Below, in pieces: positions 11,475 to 19,886 of a stretch of DNA of 64,000 nucleotides. The stretch lies in NCBI RefSeq assembly GCF_014202975.1, contig NZ_JACHHZ010000003.1, positions 744,001 through 808,000 on the forward strand, in the 5' to 3' direction. This DNA comes from Povalibacter uvarum. GTDB taxonomy: Bacteria; Pseudomonadota; Gammaproteobacteria; Steroidobacterales; Steroidobacteraceae. Made by a program: the position numbers and the translations under genes. Within the stretch, counting starts at the first letter, position 1; each line of letters opens with the position of its first letter. The notes below the pieces were generated by a model. That model did no database searches. It was not told the DNA's origin and saw only the letters and a program-made list of their open reading frames with translations.

Positions 11475-11939
11475 ATGGCGCGTGGCATCAACAAGGTCAT
11501 TCTCGTCGGCAACCTCGGCAAGGATCCGGATGTCCGTTACATGCCGAGCGGGAAGGCCGTGACGAACTTCAGCATCGCGACCTCCGAGTCCTGGACCGAC
11601 AAGCAGTCCGGCGACAAGCAGGAGCGCACCGAGTGGCACAACATCGTGCTGTTCGACAAGCTCGGTGAAATTGCGGCCGAGTACCTCCGCAAGGGCTCAC
11701 AGGTCTATATCGAAGGCAGCCTGCGGACGCGCAAATGGCAGGACAAGGAAGGCAAGGACCGCTATACGACCGAGATCGTCGGCAGGGACATGCAGATGCT
11801 GGGTGGCCGCGGCGGCGCTGCTGGGCCCTCAGGCGGCGGCGGTGGTGGCGAATCCCGCCAGAGCCGACCCGCGCCGGCTGAGGATCGTGGCCCGCCAGCC
11901 GGAGATGAGGGCGGGTTTGACGACGATATTCCGTTCTGA
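11475..11939 (+). CDS. ssb: Single-stranded DNA-binding protein
   Basis: 154 residues. The OB fold spans about residues 1-110 ([40 protein letters not shown]...[50 protein letters not shown]). A Gly-rich linker (SGGGGGGES) and the acidic tip DDDIPF follow; the tip recruits repair and replication partners. The ATG at 11475 gives the canonical N terminus. TAGAAT about 40 bp upstream is a plausible -10. The stop codon touches a heptamer stem element. Confidence 0.98.
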   Translation: MARGINKVILVGNLGKDPDVRYMPSGKAVTNFSIATSESWTDKQSGDKQERTEWHNIVLFDKLGEIAAEYLRKGSQVYIEGSLRTRKWQDKEGKDRYTTEIVGRDMQMLGGRGGAAGPSGGGGGGESRQSRPAPAEDRGPPAGDEGGFDDDIPF

Positions 11940-11944
11940 AGAAG

Positions 11945-12047
11945 CGTTAGCGGTTGGCGGTTGGCGGTTAGTTCAGAAGGGAGCCGGGGCGCTCTCTGCG
12001 TAACTCTTTGTTTTCTCTGACTAACCGCTAACCGCTAACCGCTGATC
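11945..12047. repeat. Inverted heptamer-phased stem element between ssb and miaB
   Basis: Left arm 11946-11973 is four units in exact 7-bp register (GTTAGCG, GTTGGCG, GTTGGCG, GTTAGTT). Right arm 12021-12041 is CTAACCG three times, then CTGATCA, also period 7 and complementary to the left arm. The ~47-bp loop ends in a TTTGTTTTCTCTG run. The unit differs from that of the other heptamer elements but the architecture is the same. Confidence 0.85.
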
Positions 12048-12092
12048 ACTTCCTCCGCTGTATCCTACCGCCCCCGCTTTTCCGCCCGTCCC

Positions 12093-13478
12093 ATGCCCTT
12101 TCTCTATATCCGCACCAACGGCTGCCAGATGAACGAGTACGACTCCACCAAGATGGTGGACGTGCTGCGGGAATCGGGCGGTTACGAGCTGACGGAGGAT
12201 CCGGCGCAGGCGGACGTGATTCTCCTGAACACGTGCTCGATCCGCGAAAAGGCCCAGGAGAAGGTCTTTTCCCAGCTCGGCACCTGGAAGCAGCTGAAGC
12301 ACGCGAAGCCAGACCTGATCATCGGAGTCGGTGGATGTGTGGCGAGCCAGGAAGGCGAGGGCATCACGCGCCGCGCGCCGTATGTCGACCTGGTTTTCGG
12401 GCCGCAGACGCTGCATCGCCTGCCGGACATGATCCAGGAGCGCAGGTCGAGAGGCCGCGCCGTCGTCGACATCAGTTTCCCTGAGATCGAGAAGTTCGAT
12501 CATCTGCCGCAGCCGCGCGCCGAGGGGGCCACTGCGTTCGTGTCGATCATGGAAGGCTGCAGCAAGTACTGCTCCTTCTGTGTCGTGCCGTACACGCGCG
12601 GTGAAGAAGTCAGCCGCCCGTTCGAGCCGGTCATGCAGGAAATCCGTCAGCTAGCCGACCAGGGCGTGCGGGAGATCCATCTGCTCGGCCAGAACGTAAA
12701 CGCATATCGCGGTCCGATGGAAGACGGCACCCAGTGCGATCTCGCGACGCTCATCTACTGCATCGCCGAGATCGAGGGCATCGAGCGCATCCGCTTCACG
12801 ACGTCTCATCCCGTCGAGTTCAGTGACGCGCTCATCGAGGCCTATCGCGACGTGCCGAAGCTCGCGAACTATCTGCACCTGCCGGTGCAGGCGGGCTCCG
12901 ACCGGATACTGATGGCGATGAAGCGCGGCTACACGGCGCTCGAGTACAAGCAGAAGATCCGCAAGCTCCGCGCGGTGCGACCCGACATCAGCATTTCATC
13001 GGACTTCATCGTCGGGTTTCCGGGAGAAACCGAGCGCGATTTCGCGGCAACGATGAACCTGATCGCCGATGTCGGCTTCGATCAGTCCTTCAGCTTCGTC
13101 TACAGCCGCCGGCCCGGAACGCCTGCCGCGTCGTTGCCCGACGACGTTACGCAGGAAGAGAAACACAAGCGATTGCAGATCCTGCAGTCGCGCATCAATG
13201 AGCGCTCGCTCGAGATCAGCCAGTCGATGATCGGCACCGTGCAGCGCGTGCTCGTCGAACGTCCTTCGAAGAAGGATTCGCACCAGCTGGCGGGCCGCAC
13301 CGAGAACATGCGCTGGGTGAACTTTGATGCGCCCCGGACGTTGATCGGTCAGTTCGCGGACGTCGTGATCACCGAGGCCCTGAGCAACTCGCTGCGCGGC
13401 CGGCTCATCACAGAAGACCGGATCTCCACGGGGCACACGGGGGCCACGGGGGACGGAACGAAAACGCAGGCTGCATAG
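12093..13478 (+). CDS. miaB: tRNA-2-methylthio-N6-dimethylallyladenosine synthase MiaB
   Basis: Radical-SAM enzyme that methylthiolates i6A37 of tRNAs reading UNN codons. 461 residues. The UPF0004 domain has the auxiliary-cluster cysteines ([32 protein letters not shown]). The radical-SAM CxxxCxxC is [19 protein letters not shown]-terminal TRAM domain ends near LRGRLI. The last ~17 residues ([17 protein letters not shown]) are not a normal MiaB end: they are encoded by the left arm of a 9-bp-repeat element. First of a same-strand run with phoH, ybeY, corC and lnt. Confidence 0.98.
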   Translation: MPFLYIRTNGCQMNEYDSTKMVDVLRESGGYELTEDPAQADVILLNTCSIREKAQEKVFSQLGTWKQLKHAKPDLIIGVGGCVASQEGEGITRRAPYVDLVFGPQTLHRLPDMIQERRSRGRAVVDISFPEIEKFDHLPQPRAEGATAFVSIMEGCSKYCSFCVVPYTRGEEVSRPFEPVMQEIRQLADQGVREIHLLGQNVNAYRGPMEDGTQCDLATLIYCIAEIEGIERIRFTTSHPVEFSDALIEAYRDVPKLANYLHLPVQAGSDRILMAMKRGYTALEYKQKIRKLRAVRPDISISSDFIVGFPGETERDFAATMNLIADVGFDQSFSFVYSRRPGTPAASLPDDVTQEEKHKRLQILQSRINERSLEISQSMIGTVQRVLVERPSKKDSHQLAGRTENMRWVNFDAPRTLIGQFADVVITEALSNSLRGRLITEDRISTGHTGATGDGTKTQAA

Positions 13479-13556
13479 CCCGGTTGAGGCACACCATGGC
13501 TATTGATTCGATCTGATCCGACCCGGTGTTCCCCGTGCTCCCCGTGGAAATCTTCT
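13422..13556. repeat. Inverted nonamer-phased stem element at the miaB-phoH junction
   Basis: The left arm contains CACGGGGCA, CACGGGGGC and CACGGGGGA in exact 9-bp register (13427-13453), inside the 3' end of miaB. The right arm has GTGTTCCCC and GTGCTCCCC, then GTGGAAATC (13526-13552). It is complementary to the left arm and ends two codons before the TTG start of phoH. Loop about 70 bp. Same architecture as the element at 15989. Confidence 0.85.
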
Positions 13557-13557
13557 C

Positions 13558-14547
13558 TTGAGTACTCCCGTCGAAACCCGCGATCTTGCTCTGGAGCCCG
13601 TCGACAACGCGCGGCTCGCGAACTTCGTGGGACCCATGGATGAAAACCTGCGTCATGTCGAGCAGCGGCTCGGCGTGCAAGTGCGTCGTCGCGGCGGACA
13701 GGTTGAAGTCTCGGGTCCGGCCGAAGCAGCCGACGCTGCGCAAACCGTGCTGCGCAAGCTGTTCGATCTGTCGGCGCGCGAGTCGTTGACGCCGGATCGG
13801 GTGCACCTCGCGCTCCAGGAAGCCGGGATGGAGGCCGCGCCCGCTGCCGCTCCCCAGCGTGCCGATGATCTGGCGATCCACACACAACGCGGCGGCATTC
13901 GCGGTCGTGGCCCGAACCAGCGCCAGTATCTGCACAACATTCATTCGTCCGATCTCACCTTCGGCATTGGTCCCGCGGGAACGGGCAAGACGTTTCTTGC
14001 TGTCGCGTGCGCCGTCGAAGCGCTGCAGTCGGAACGCGTTCGCCGGATCGTGCTCGTGCGGCCGGCTGTGGAGGCGGGCGAGAGGCTTGGCTTCCTGCCG
14101 GGCGACCTTGCTCAGAAGGTCGATCCGTATCTGCGTCCGATGTATGACGCGCTGTACGAAATGATGGGGTTCGATCGCGTCGCGCGAGCCGTGGAGCGCC
14201 AGGTCATCGAGATCGCGCCGCTTGCCTTCATGCGCGGTCGTTCGCTGAACGATTCCTTCATCATTCTGGATGAAGCGCAGAACACGACCGTCGAACAGAT
14301 GAAGATGTTCCTGACGCGTCTCGGCTTCGGCTCGAAGGCCGTCGTGACCGGCGACATCACTCAGACCGACCTGCCGAAGCAGCAGGTGTCGGGGCTCAGG
14401 AACGCGATGAAGATCCTGCCAGGCGTTCAGGGCGTGTCGTTCACGCACTTCACGTCTCGCGACGTCGTGCGCCATCCGCTGGTCCAGCGCATCGTCGAGG
14501 CGTACGAGCGCAAGCCGCCCGATTCCAGCCCTGGTGAGGAGTCGTAG
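13558..14547 (+). CDS. ybeZ: PhoH-like ATPase (YbeZ)
   Basis: Cytoplasmic P-loop ATPase that works with the YbeY endoribonuclease in ribosome quality control and rRNA maturation. 329 residues from TTG 13558. An N-terminal KH-like region (LRHVEQRLGVQVRRRGGQVEVSG) precedes the PhoH domain: Walker A GIGPAGTGKTFLAVA, RIVLVRPAVEAGERLGFLPGDL, Walker B SFIILDEAQNTT and VTGDITQTDLP. The TTG start gives the usual N-terminal length; a later ATG (13636) is less likely. The ribosome site overlaps the right arm of the nonamer element. Confidence 0.95.
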   Translation: MSTPVETRDLALEPVDNARLANFVGPMDENLRHVEQRLGVQVRRRGGQVEVSGPAEAADAAQTVLRKLFDLSARESLTPDRVHLALQEAGMEAAPAAAPQRADDLAIHTQRGGIRGRGPNQRQYLHNIHSSDLTFGIGPAGTGKTFLAVACAVEALQSERVRRIVLVRPAVEAGERLGFLPGDLAQKVDPYLRPMYDALYEMMGFDRVARAVERQVIEIAPLAFMRGRSLNDSFIILDEAQNTTVEQMKMFLTRLGFGSKAVVTGDITQTDLPKQQVSGLRNAMKILPGVQGVSFTHFTSRDVVRHPLVQRIVEAYERKPPDSSPGEES

Positions 14548-14583
14548 ACGGCGCGGCCCGGATAAGGCCACCGTCCAGCACCA

Positions 14584-15132
14584 ATGCAGCGACCCTCCGT
14601 CTCGTTCGCCGACACTTCCGCAGCCCGCAAGGCAGTTCGCGCGAACGCTCCTCGTGAAATCTCAATCCAGTTCGCCGCTTCCAGGAAGGGAGTGCCGCAT
14701 TCGCGTTCCCTGCGCGAGTGGGCGCAGGCGGCTCTGGGTGAAATTCCAGTTACAGCAGCCCTGCGCAAGCCGCTGCGTGAGGGGTTGAGCCTGTCCATCC
14801 GGGTCGTCGGCGGCGCCGAGAGCCGGCGCCTGAACTCCGCCTGGCGCGGCAAGGACAAGCCCACCAACGTGCTGTCGTTCCCTTCGGGCGTGGCTGGCGC
14901 AACCGCCGGCGAGCTGTATCCGCTGGGCGATCTGATCATCTGTGCACCGGTTGTTGCGCGCGAAGCACGCGAACAGGGCAAGACAGCGCAGGCTCACTGG
15001 GCCCACATGGTCGTCCATGGCGTCCTCCACCTGTTGGGGTACGATCACGAGATCGACCGCGATGCCCGGGTGATGGAAGCGCGCGAAATGAATCTTTTGG
15101 CGAAGTTCGGGTACCCAAATCCATATGCCTGA
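14584..15132 (+). CDS. ybeY: Endoribonuclease YbeY
   Basis: Zinc endoribonuclease for 16S rRNA 3'-end maturation and 70S quality control. The three metal His are in HMVVHGVLHLLGYDHEIDRDA (HGxLHLxGYDH), preceded by the conserved NxxWRGKDKPTNVLSFP segment. At 182 residues it is ~25 longer than typical, with an extra N-terminal stretch of low conservation (MQRPSVSFADTSAARKAVR). A start further inside is possible. It overlaps corC by 8 bp, so translation is probably coupled. Confidence 0.95.
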   Translation: MQRPSVSFADTSAARKAVRANAPREISIQFAASRKGVPHSRSLREWAQAALGEIPVTAALRKPLREGLSLSIRVVGGAESRRLNSAWRGKDKPTNVLSFPSGVAGATAGELYPLGDLIICAPVVAREAREQGKTAQAHWAHMVVHGVLHLLGYDHEIDRDARVMEAREMNLLAKFGYPNPYA

Positions 15133-15976
15133 GGAACACGGTCCGACAGGCCGCTGGCTGCGGCGGATCACGGATAGTTTCAGCAGCGAGCCGCGCGATC
15201 GCGAAGACCTGACCGGCTTGCTGTCGAACGCGAAGACGCGTGGCGTCATCAGCGCCGACGCGTTCGAGATGCTCGAGGGCGTGCTCGAGGTCGTCGAGAT
15301 GCAGGTGCGCGACATCATGGTGCCGCGCTCGCAGATGGTGATCGTCAATCGCGACGAAGCGCCCGAAGACATCATTCCCGCGGTGATCGAAGCGGGGCAT
15401 TCTCGTTATCCCGTCATCGGCGAGGATCGCGACCAGGTCGTCGGCATCCTGCTGGCAAAAGACCTGCTGCGCTATTTCGCGGATGGCGGACGGCAGAATT
15501 TCGACATCAAGGAATGCCTGCGGCCCGTCGCGTTCATCCCCGAGAGCAAGCGGCTGAGCGAGCTGCTCAAGGAATTCCGCGCGAGCCATCATCACATGGC
15601 AATAGTCGTCGACGAATATGGCGGCGTGTCCGGTCTCGTCACGATCGAAGACGTGCTGGAGCAGATCGTGGGCGACATCGGCGATGAGTATGACGTCGAC
15701 GACGATCTCGACATCCGTCGCGAGGCCGAGCGTCAGTTCAGCGTCAAGGGCACCACGCGCATCGAGGAATTCAATCAGTTCTTCGATACCAGCTTCAGCG
15801 ACGAGGACTTCGACACCATCGGCGGCCTCGTCATCAACTTCCTGAGCCGCCTGCCGCGCCGCGGTGAGACGTTCGTGCTGAATGGTCTCGAGTTCAGAGT
15901 GGTGCGCGCCGACCGCCGTCGCATCGATCTGCTCCGGGTGACGACGCCGAAGGATATCGTGCCGAAGGAAGAGTGA
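15125..15976 (+). CDS. corC: CorC/YbeX transporter-associated protein
   Basis: 283-residue cytosolic CBS-pair protein, classically linked to Mg/Co efflux and, by its conserved position next to ybeY, to ribosome function. Two CBS repeats (VRDIMVPRSQMVIV...GHSRYPVIGEDRDQVVGILLAKDLLRYF and LRPVAFIPESKRLSELLKEFRASHHHMAIVVDEYGGVSGLVTIEDVLEQIVGDI) precede a CorC_HlyC domain (TIGGLVINFLSRLPRRGETF). It lacks the DUF21 membrane domain of larger relatives. Starts inside the ybeY end. Confidence 0.95.
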   Translation: MPEEHGPTGRWLRRITDSFSSEPRDREDLTGLLSNAKTRGVISADAFEMLEGVLEVVEMQVRDIMVPRSQMVIVNRDEAPEDIIPAVIEAGHSRYPVIGEDRDQVVGILLAKDLLRYFADGGRQNFDIKECLRPVAFIPESKRLSELLKEFRASHHHMAIVVDEYGGVSGLVTIEDVLEQIVGDIGDEYDVDDDLDIRREAERQFSVKGTTRIEEFNQFFDTSFSDEDFDTIGGLVINFLSRLPRRGETFVLNGLEFRVVRADRRRIDLLRVTTPKDIVPKEE

Positions 15977-15988
15977 GAGTCAGATTCA

Positions 15989-16126
15989 GATTTCATACGG
16001 AGAGCACGGAGACAAATGATTTCAAAGTTCCGAAGAGCATCACGTCGTCGTTGGTTCTCCGCTCCGGCACTCGAATAACAATTGCGATCATGAACTCCGT
16101 GATCTCCGTGAACTCCGTGTGAAACC
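15989..16126. repeat. Inverted nonamer-phased stem element at the corC-lnt junction
   Basis: The right arm 16091-16118 carries GAACTCCGT, GATCTCCGT and GAACTCCGT in 9-bp register. The left arm (about 15992-16012) reads ACGGAGAGC, ACGGAGAC and is complementary, with flanks GATTTCA/TGAAACC extending the stem. The lnt GTG start codon is part of the right arm. Unit sequence (CACGGAGNN) is related to that of the miaB-phoH element (CACGGGGNN). Confidence 0.8.
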
Positions 16127-17666
16127 TCTTCTCTCTCCTGACTTCTTCGACACGCGACTCGCGCACTGGCTGGCGCTGCCGGCGGGCGCGCTGCTGTCGC
16201 TCGCGTTCGCGCCGGTCGGCTGGTGGCCGCTCGCGATTCTCTGTCCCGCCTGGCTGTTTCTCACATGGCTGAACACGACGCCGCGGCTTGCAGCGAAGTC
16301 GGGGTTCCTGTTCACCGTGGGATTGTTTCTCGCGGGCACGTACTGGCTGTACAACACGATCCATGAAGTGGGGCACGCGCCGGCGTGGATCGCCATCTTC
16401 CTCATGTTCGGCATGGTCGCGATTCTGGGCAGCTACACCGCCGGCCTGGGCTATGCGCTGGCGCGCTGGCTGCCGGCCCGCAAGGCCGATGGAACGTTCG
16501 TGGCGAGCCTTCTGCATCTGCTGCTGGTTTTTCCCGCTGCCTACACGGTACTCGAATGGTTTCGCGGCTGGTTTCTCAGCGGCTTTCCGTGGTTCGCGCT
16601 CGGCTACTCGCAGACCGATTCGCCTCTTGCAGGCTTCGCGCCGATCGCCGGTGTTTACGGGATCAGTCTGTTCGTGGCGATCTCGGCCGGTGCGCTGGTG
16701 GCGATCGTCTTCGCAGACAATCGCGCACGCATAGTCTCCGCCGCCGTGCTCGTTGCGGTCTGGGTCGTGGGAGGGCTGCTCTGGCATCGCGAATGGACGG
16801 CGCCCATCGGTCGGCCCATCACTGTCGCCATCGTCCAGGGCGCGGTGCCGCAGGATGTGAAATGGAGCGTCGAGTATCGCGATTCGACCCTCGCGCTTTA
16901 CCGTGATCTCAGTTGGCCGCATCTCGGCAAGGACATCATCCTCTGGCCCGAGTCCGCGTTGCCGGATATGCCCGACCAGTTGCGGAGCTACGTTTCGTAC
17001 ATGTGGTCGGCGGCACGTGCGCGTGGATCCGCGCTCATCACCGGCATGCTTCGCTACGGCGACGACGAGAACGACATCCGCAACGGCCTGCTCGCGCTCG
17101 ATAAGGACGCGCAGTGGTACGACAAGAGGCGCCTCGTTCCTTTCGGCGAGGTTTTCCCGGTGCCATCGTTCATCCGGTCGTGGATGCGATTGCAGAATCT
17201 TCCTTACACCGACCTCACGCCGGGCGCGCGGCATCAGCCTGCTCTCGATGCAGCGGGCAACAAGATCGGTGCCACGATCTGCTACGAAGATGCCTACGGC
17301 GCCGAGCAGCTCGAAGTGCTGAAGGAAGCGACATTGCTGGTCAACGTCACCAACGATGCGTGGTTCGGCGACACGACCGCCGCCCCGCAGCATCTGCAGA
17401 TCAGCCGCATGCGTGTCATGGAAGCGCAGCGGCCGCTGCTGCGTGCGGCGAATGACGGGATCTCGGCGTTGATTCTCGCGAATGGGACGGTCGAGAAGAC
17501 GCTCCCGCGATTCAAGCCCGACGTTCTGACGGGCGTCGTGCAGCCTCGAACCGGCCTCACTCCCTATGCGCGCGTCGGCAACTGGCCAGTCATCGGCACT
17601 TCCGCGCTGATTCTCGCGGTCGTCGGTTTCTTCGCGTTCCGCTCGCGCCGCAATCGCGGCGCGTAA
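16119..17666 (+). CDS. lnt: Apolipoprotein N-acyltransferase
   Basis: Inner-membrane enzyme that adds the third acyl chain to lipoproteins before Lol sorting. 515 residues: N-terminal membrane helices (LALPAGALLSLAFAPVGWWPLAI, FTVGLFLAGTYWLYNTI...) and a periplasmic nitrilase domain with the Glu-Lys-Cys triad (ILWPESALP, YDKRRLVPFGEVFP, ATICYEDAYG), plus the VNVTNDAWFGDT motif and a final TM helix. Start GTG 16119 lies in the nonamer repeat. The stop codon directly abuts the stop of the convergent mannonate dehydratase. Confidence 0.97.
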   Translation: MKPLLSPDFFDTRLAHWLALPAGALLSLAFAPVGWWPLAILCPAWLFLTWLNTTPRLAAKSGFLFTVGLFLAGTYWLYNTIHEVGHAPAWIAIFLMFGMVAILGSYTAGLGYALARWLPARKADGTFVASLLHLLLVFPAAYTVLEWFRGWFLSGFPWFALGYSQTDSPLAGFAPIAGVYGISLFVAISAGALVAIVFADNRARIVSAAVLVAVWVVGGLLWHREWTAPIGRPITVAIVQGAVPQDVKWSVEYRDSTLALYRDLSWPHLGKDIILWPESALPDMPDQLRSYVSYMWSAARARGSALITGMLRYGDDENDIRNGLLALDKDAQWYDKRRLVPFGEVFPVPSFIRSWMRLQNLPYTDLTPGARHQPALDAAGNKIGATICYEDAYGAEQLEVLKEATLLVNVTNDAWFGDTTAAPQHLQISRMRVMEAQRPLLRAANDGISALILANGTVEKTLPRFKPDVLTGVVQPRTGLTPYARVGNWPVIGTSALILAVVGFFAFRSRRNRGA

Positions 17667-18911
17667 TCACCAGTCGGACATCGTGCCGTCTTCGAGGCGG
17701 CTGATCGGCAGGCTGGCCGCTCGGTACGGGAACGTCGCCGCGAGTTTCTCGTCGATGTCGACGCCGTGTCCCGGCGCATCGCCCGGATGCAGCTCGCCCT
17801 GATCGAACGTGTAGGCGTGCGGAAAGACCGCATCGGTCTCGGCCGTATGGCGCATGTATTCCTGAATGCCGAAGTTCGGCACCCACAGATCGAAGTGCAA
17901 CGCGGCTCCCATGCACGCGGGAGACAGATCCGTTGCGCCGTGGAAGCCGGTACGAACGTTGTTCAGCTCCGCGAGATGAGCGATGCGTCGCACGTGACTG
18001 ATGCCGCCGGCATGCACGAGGGTCGTGCGGATGTAGTCGATCAGCTGCTCGTCGATGAGCTGCTTCGCGTCCCACACGGAGTTGAAGACTTCGCCCACGG
18101 CGAGCGGCGTCGTCGTGTGCTGGCGGATCAGCCGGAAGGATTCCTGGTTCTCGGCCGGCGTGCAGTCTTCCAGCCAGAAGGGGCGGAAGGGCTCGAGGTC
18201 CTTGCCGAGTCTTCCGGCTTCGATGGGCGTGAGTCGATGGTGCACGTCGTGCAGCAGGTGTACTTCCCAGCCGAGCGCCTCGCGGGCCGCTTCGAACAGC
18301 TTCGGCACGGTCGGCAGATACTTCGCGGTCGACCACACTTGCTCGGTCGGCCGGGCGCTGTCGGCCGGTTCGTAGAAGAGCTTGTCTCTCGAGACGCCGT
18401 AAGTCGCTGCGAGGCCGGGAACGCCGCTCTGCAAGCGGATCGCTTTATACCCCATCGCTCTGTAGTGCCGCGCCTGCTCGATCGTTTCATCGATCGTGCC
18501 TCCGTTGGCGTGGCCATAAACCATCACGCCGCGGCGGCTCGCGCCGCCAAGCAAGTCGTAGAGCGGCATGCCCGCGGTCTTGGCCTTGATGTCCCAGAGC
18601 GCGACGTCCACCGCGGCGATTGCCGTCATCGTGACGGGGCCGCGGCGCCAATACGCGCCGCGATAGAAGAACTGCCAGATGTCCTCGATCTGTCGTGCGT
18701 CGCGACCGATGAGGCACGGGAGTACATGGTCGGTGAGGTAGCTGGCGACGGCGAGCTCGCGACCGTTCAACGTCGCATCCCCGATGCCGTGAACGCCGCC
18801 GCGGGTCTCGATACGCACGGTGACGAAATTGCGCCCGGGACAGGTCACGATCACGCGTGCGTCTACGATGGCGTGCTTGTTCGGCGCGCTACCGGCTCGA
18901 TCCAAGGTCAT
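17667..18911 (-). CDS. D-mannonate dehydratase-like enolase-superfamily enzyme (ManD/RspA type)
   Basis: 414 residues. Dehydrates D-mannonate (or D-gluconate in some members) to a 2-keto-3-deoxy acid in hexuronate catabolism. The family signature [33 protein letters not shown] is clear. Metal ligands and base are seen in LLHDVHHRL (Asp), PFWLEDCTP (Glu) and AVGEVFN (Glu), with [10 protein letters not shown] (catalytic His) near the C terminus. Subfamily members differ in efficiency, so the substrate is inferred from the neighbouring beta-glucuronidase and UxuR-like regulator. A 17-bp palindrome sits just upstream of the ATG. Confidence 0.9.
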   Translation of the reverse strand: MTLDRAGSAPNKHAIVDARVIVTCPGRNFVTVRIETRGGVHGIGDATLNGRELAVASYLTDHVLPCLIGRDARQIEDIWQFFYRGAYWRRGPVTMTAIAAVDVALWDIKAKTAGMPLYDLLGGASRRGVMVYGHANGGTIDETIEQARHYRAMGYKAIRLQSGVPGLAATYGVSRDKLFYEPADSARPTEQVWSTAKYLPTVPKLFEAAREALGWEVHLLHDVHHRLTPIEAGRLGKDLEPFRPFWLEDCTPAENQESFRLIRQHTTTPLAVGEVFNSVWDAKQLIDEQLIDYIRTTLVHAGGISHVRRIAHLAELNNVRTGFHGATDLSPACMGAALHFDLWVPNFGIQEYMRHTAETDAVFPHAYTFDQGELHPGDAPGHGVDIDEKLAATFPYRAASLPISRLEDGTMSDW

Positions 18912-18922
18912 GCTGGGTCCTC

Positions 18923-18939
18923 AAGTGGTCATGCCACTT
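18923..18939. promoter_or_regulatory. Candidate GntR/FadR-type operator upstream of manD
   Basis: Perfect inverted repeat AAGTGGTCATGCCACTT (6-bp arms, 5-bp centre), starting 12 bp before the mannonate dehydratase ATG. On the gene's strand its core is TGGCATGACCA. This matches the TGGnnnnnCCA form of FadR-group GntR operators and the site at 19783. Confidence 0.55.
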
Positions 18940-18972
18940 TGGACTGGCCAAGGACGGGTGTCAACAAGACGG

Positions 18973-19719
18973 TCAGCCCGGCCGGGCGTACCGTTTGCGC
19001 TGCTCCGCGATCTGGGCGCGGGCTCGCTCCATCTCTTCGACTTCGGTTGCCTTCAACAGGGCATCGATGACGCGGGTGAGGTGATCGCGCATGGCGTTTC
19101 GCGCCGCATCAGGGTCGCGCTTGCGCAGCGCTTTGAGGATCGCCGTGTGCTCGTCGATGCGGGGCTTCACGCCTGAGGCCCGGACCTTGGTGCTCAGCGA
19201 GCGATTCTGCGGCGAGCGCATGCGCGCATCCCAGAGAGTGCTGACCGCGGAAATCATTGCGCTGTTCTGTGTCGCCTGCGCGATCAGTTCGTGGAAGCGG
19301 CGGTCGGCATCTTCGCTGCGTACGACGTCGTGCTCGTTCTCTACACGCATTTCCGCGACCAGCCGCGCCAGTTCCTCGATCTGTTCATCCGTAATTCGAG
19401 CGGCGGCGAGCGCACAAGCCTCGCCCTCGATCGCGCGCCGTGCTTCGAGCAGCTCGAACGGCCCTATGTCGGCGGCAACGGTTTCGCCGGCAGGCGGCGT
19501 GACGTTGACGACGTAGACGCCGGAGCCCAGGCGCACTTCGACGAGCCCATCGAGCTCGAGCGCGATCATGGCTTCACGAATGGTGGGTCGGGAGACCTTG
19601 AAGGCCTGCGCCAGGTCGCGCTCCGACGGAAGCCGCTGCCCCACTTCGTACTTGCCGGACGCGATGCTGATCGCAAGTTGCTGGGCAATCTGTTCGTAAA
19701 GGCGCTGCGTTTCTGGCAT
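18973..19719 (-). CDS. GntR-family (FadR subgroup) regulator, UxuR/ExuR-like
   Basis: 248 residues from ATG 19719. The winged helix-turn-helix is at residues ~8-75 (RLYEQIAQQLAISIASGKYEVGQRLPSERDLAQAFKVSRPTIREAMIALELDGLVEVRLGSGVYVV). An all-helical FCD ligand-binding domain follows (FELLEARRAIEGEACALAAARIT...DRRFHELIAQATQN...DEHTAILKALRKRDPDAARNAMRDHL) with the metal/ligand His and Asp residues. FadR-group members near mannonate dehydratases usually sense hexuronate intermediates. A TTG 12 codons upstream (19755) is an alternative start. Same strand as manD (61-bp gap), divergent from the TonB receptor. Confidence 0.92.
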   Translation of the reverse strand: MPETQRLYEQIAQQLAISIASGKYEVGQRLPSERDLAQAFKVSRPTIREAMIALELDGLVEVRLGSGVYVVNVTPPAGETVAADIGPFELLEARRAIEGEACALAAARITDEQIEELARLVAEMRVENEHDVVRSEDADRRFHELIAQATQNSAMISAVSTLWDARMRSPQNRSLSTKVRASGVKPRIDEHTAILKALRKRDPDAARNAMRDHLTRVIDALLKATEVEEMERARAQIAEQRKRYARPG

Positions 19720-19782
19720 GGGTTGATTATTGCCGTCGTCCGGCGCGGTGGACAAGTCAATTTCCGGCCCGATTGTCTCTGA

Positions 19783-19793
19783 TGGCCAGACCA
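19783..19793. promoter_or_regulatory. Candidate GntR-type operator in the regulator/TonB-receptor divergent region
   Basis: TGGCCAGACCA, sharing the TGGCnnnACCA core with the palindrome in front of manD. It lies between the two divergent genes. Two further TTGGTAAG/CTGGTAAG half-site-like words follow at 19804-19824. Confidence 0.45.
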
Positions 19794-19886
19794 GATATTG
19801 AAACTGGTAAGGCCGATTGGTAAGGTGCGCCCCGAAAGATCAATGCCGGGCCGCGCCCGGTTCACCAAGAATCAGGGGGCAGTTCC

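Noticed and set aside
15993-17393. 466-aa minus-strand opening
   Set aside because: Antisense of lnt; Arg/Glu-rich low-information product, starts inside the real gene.
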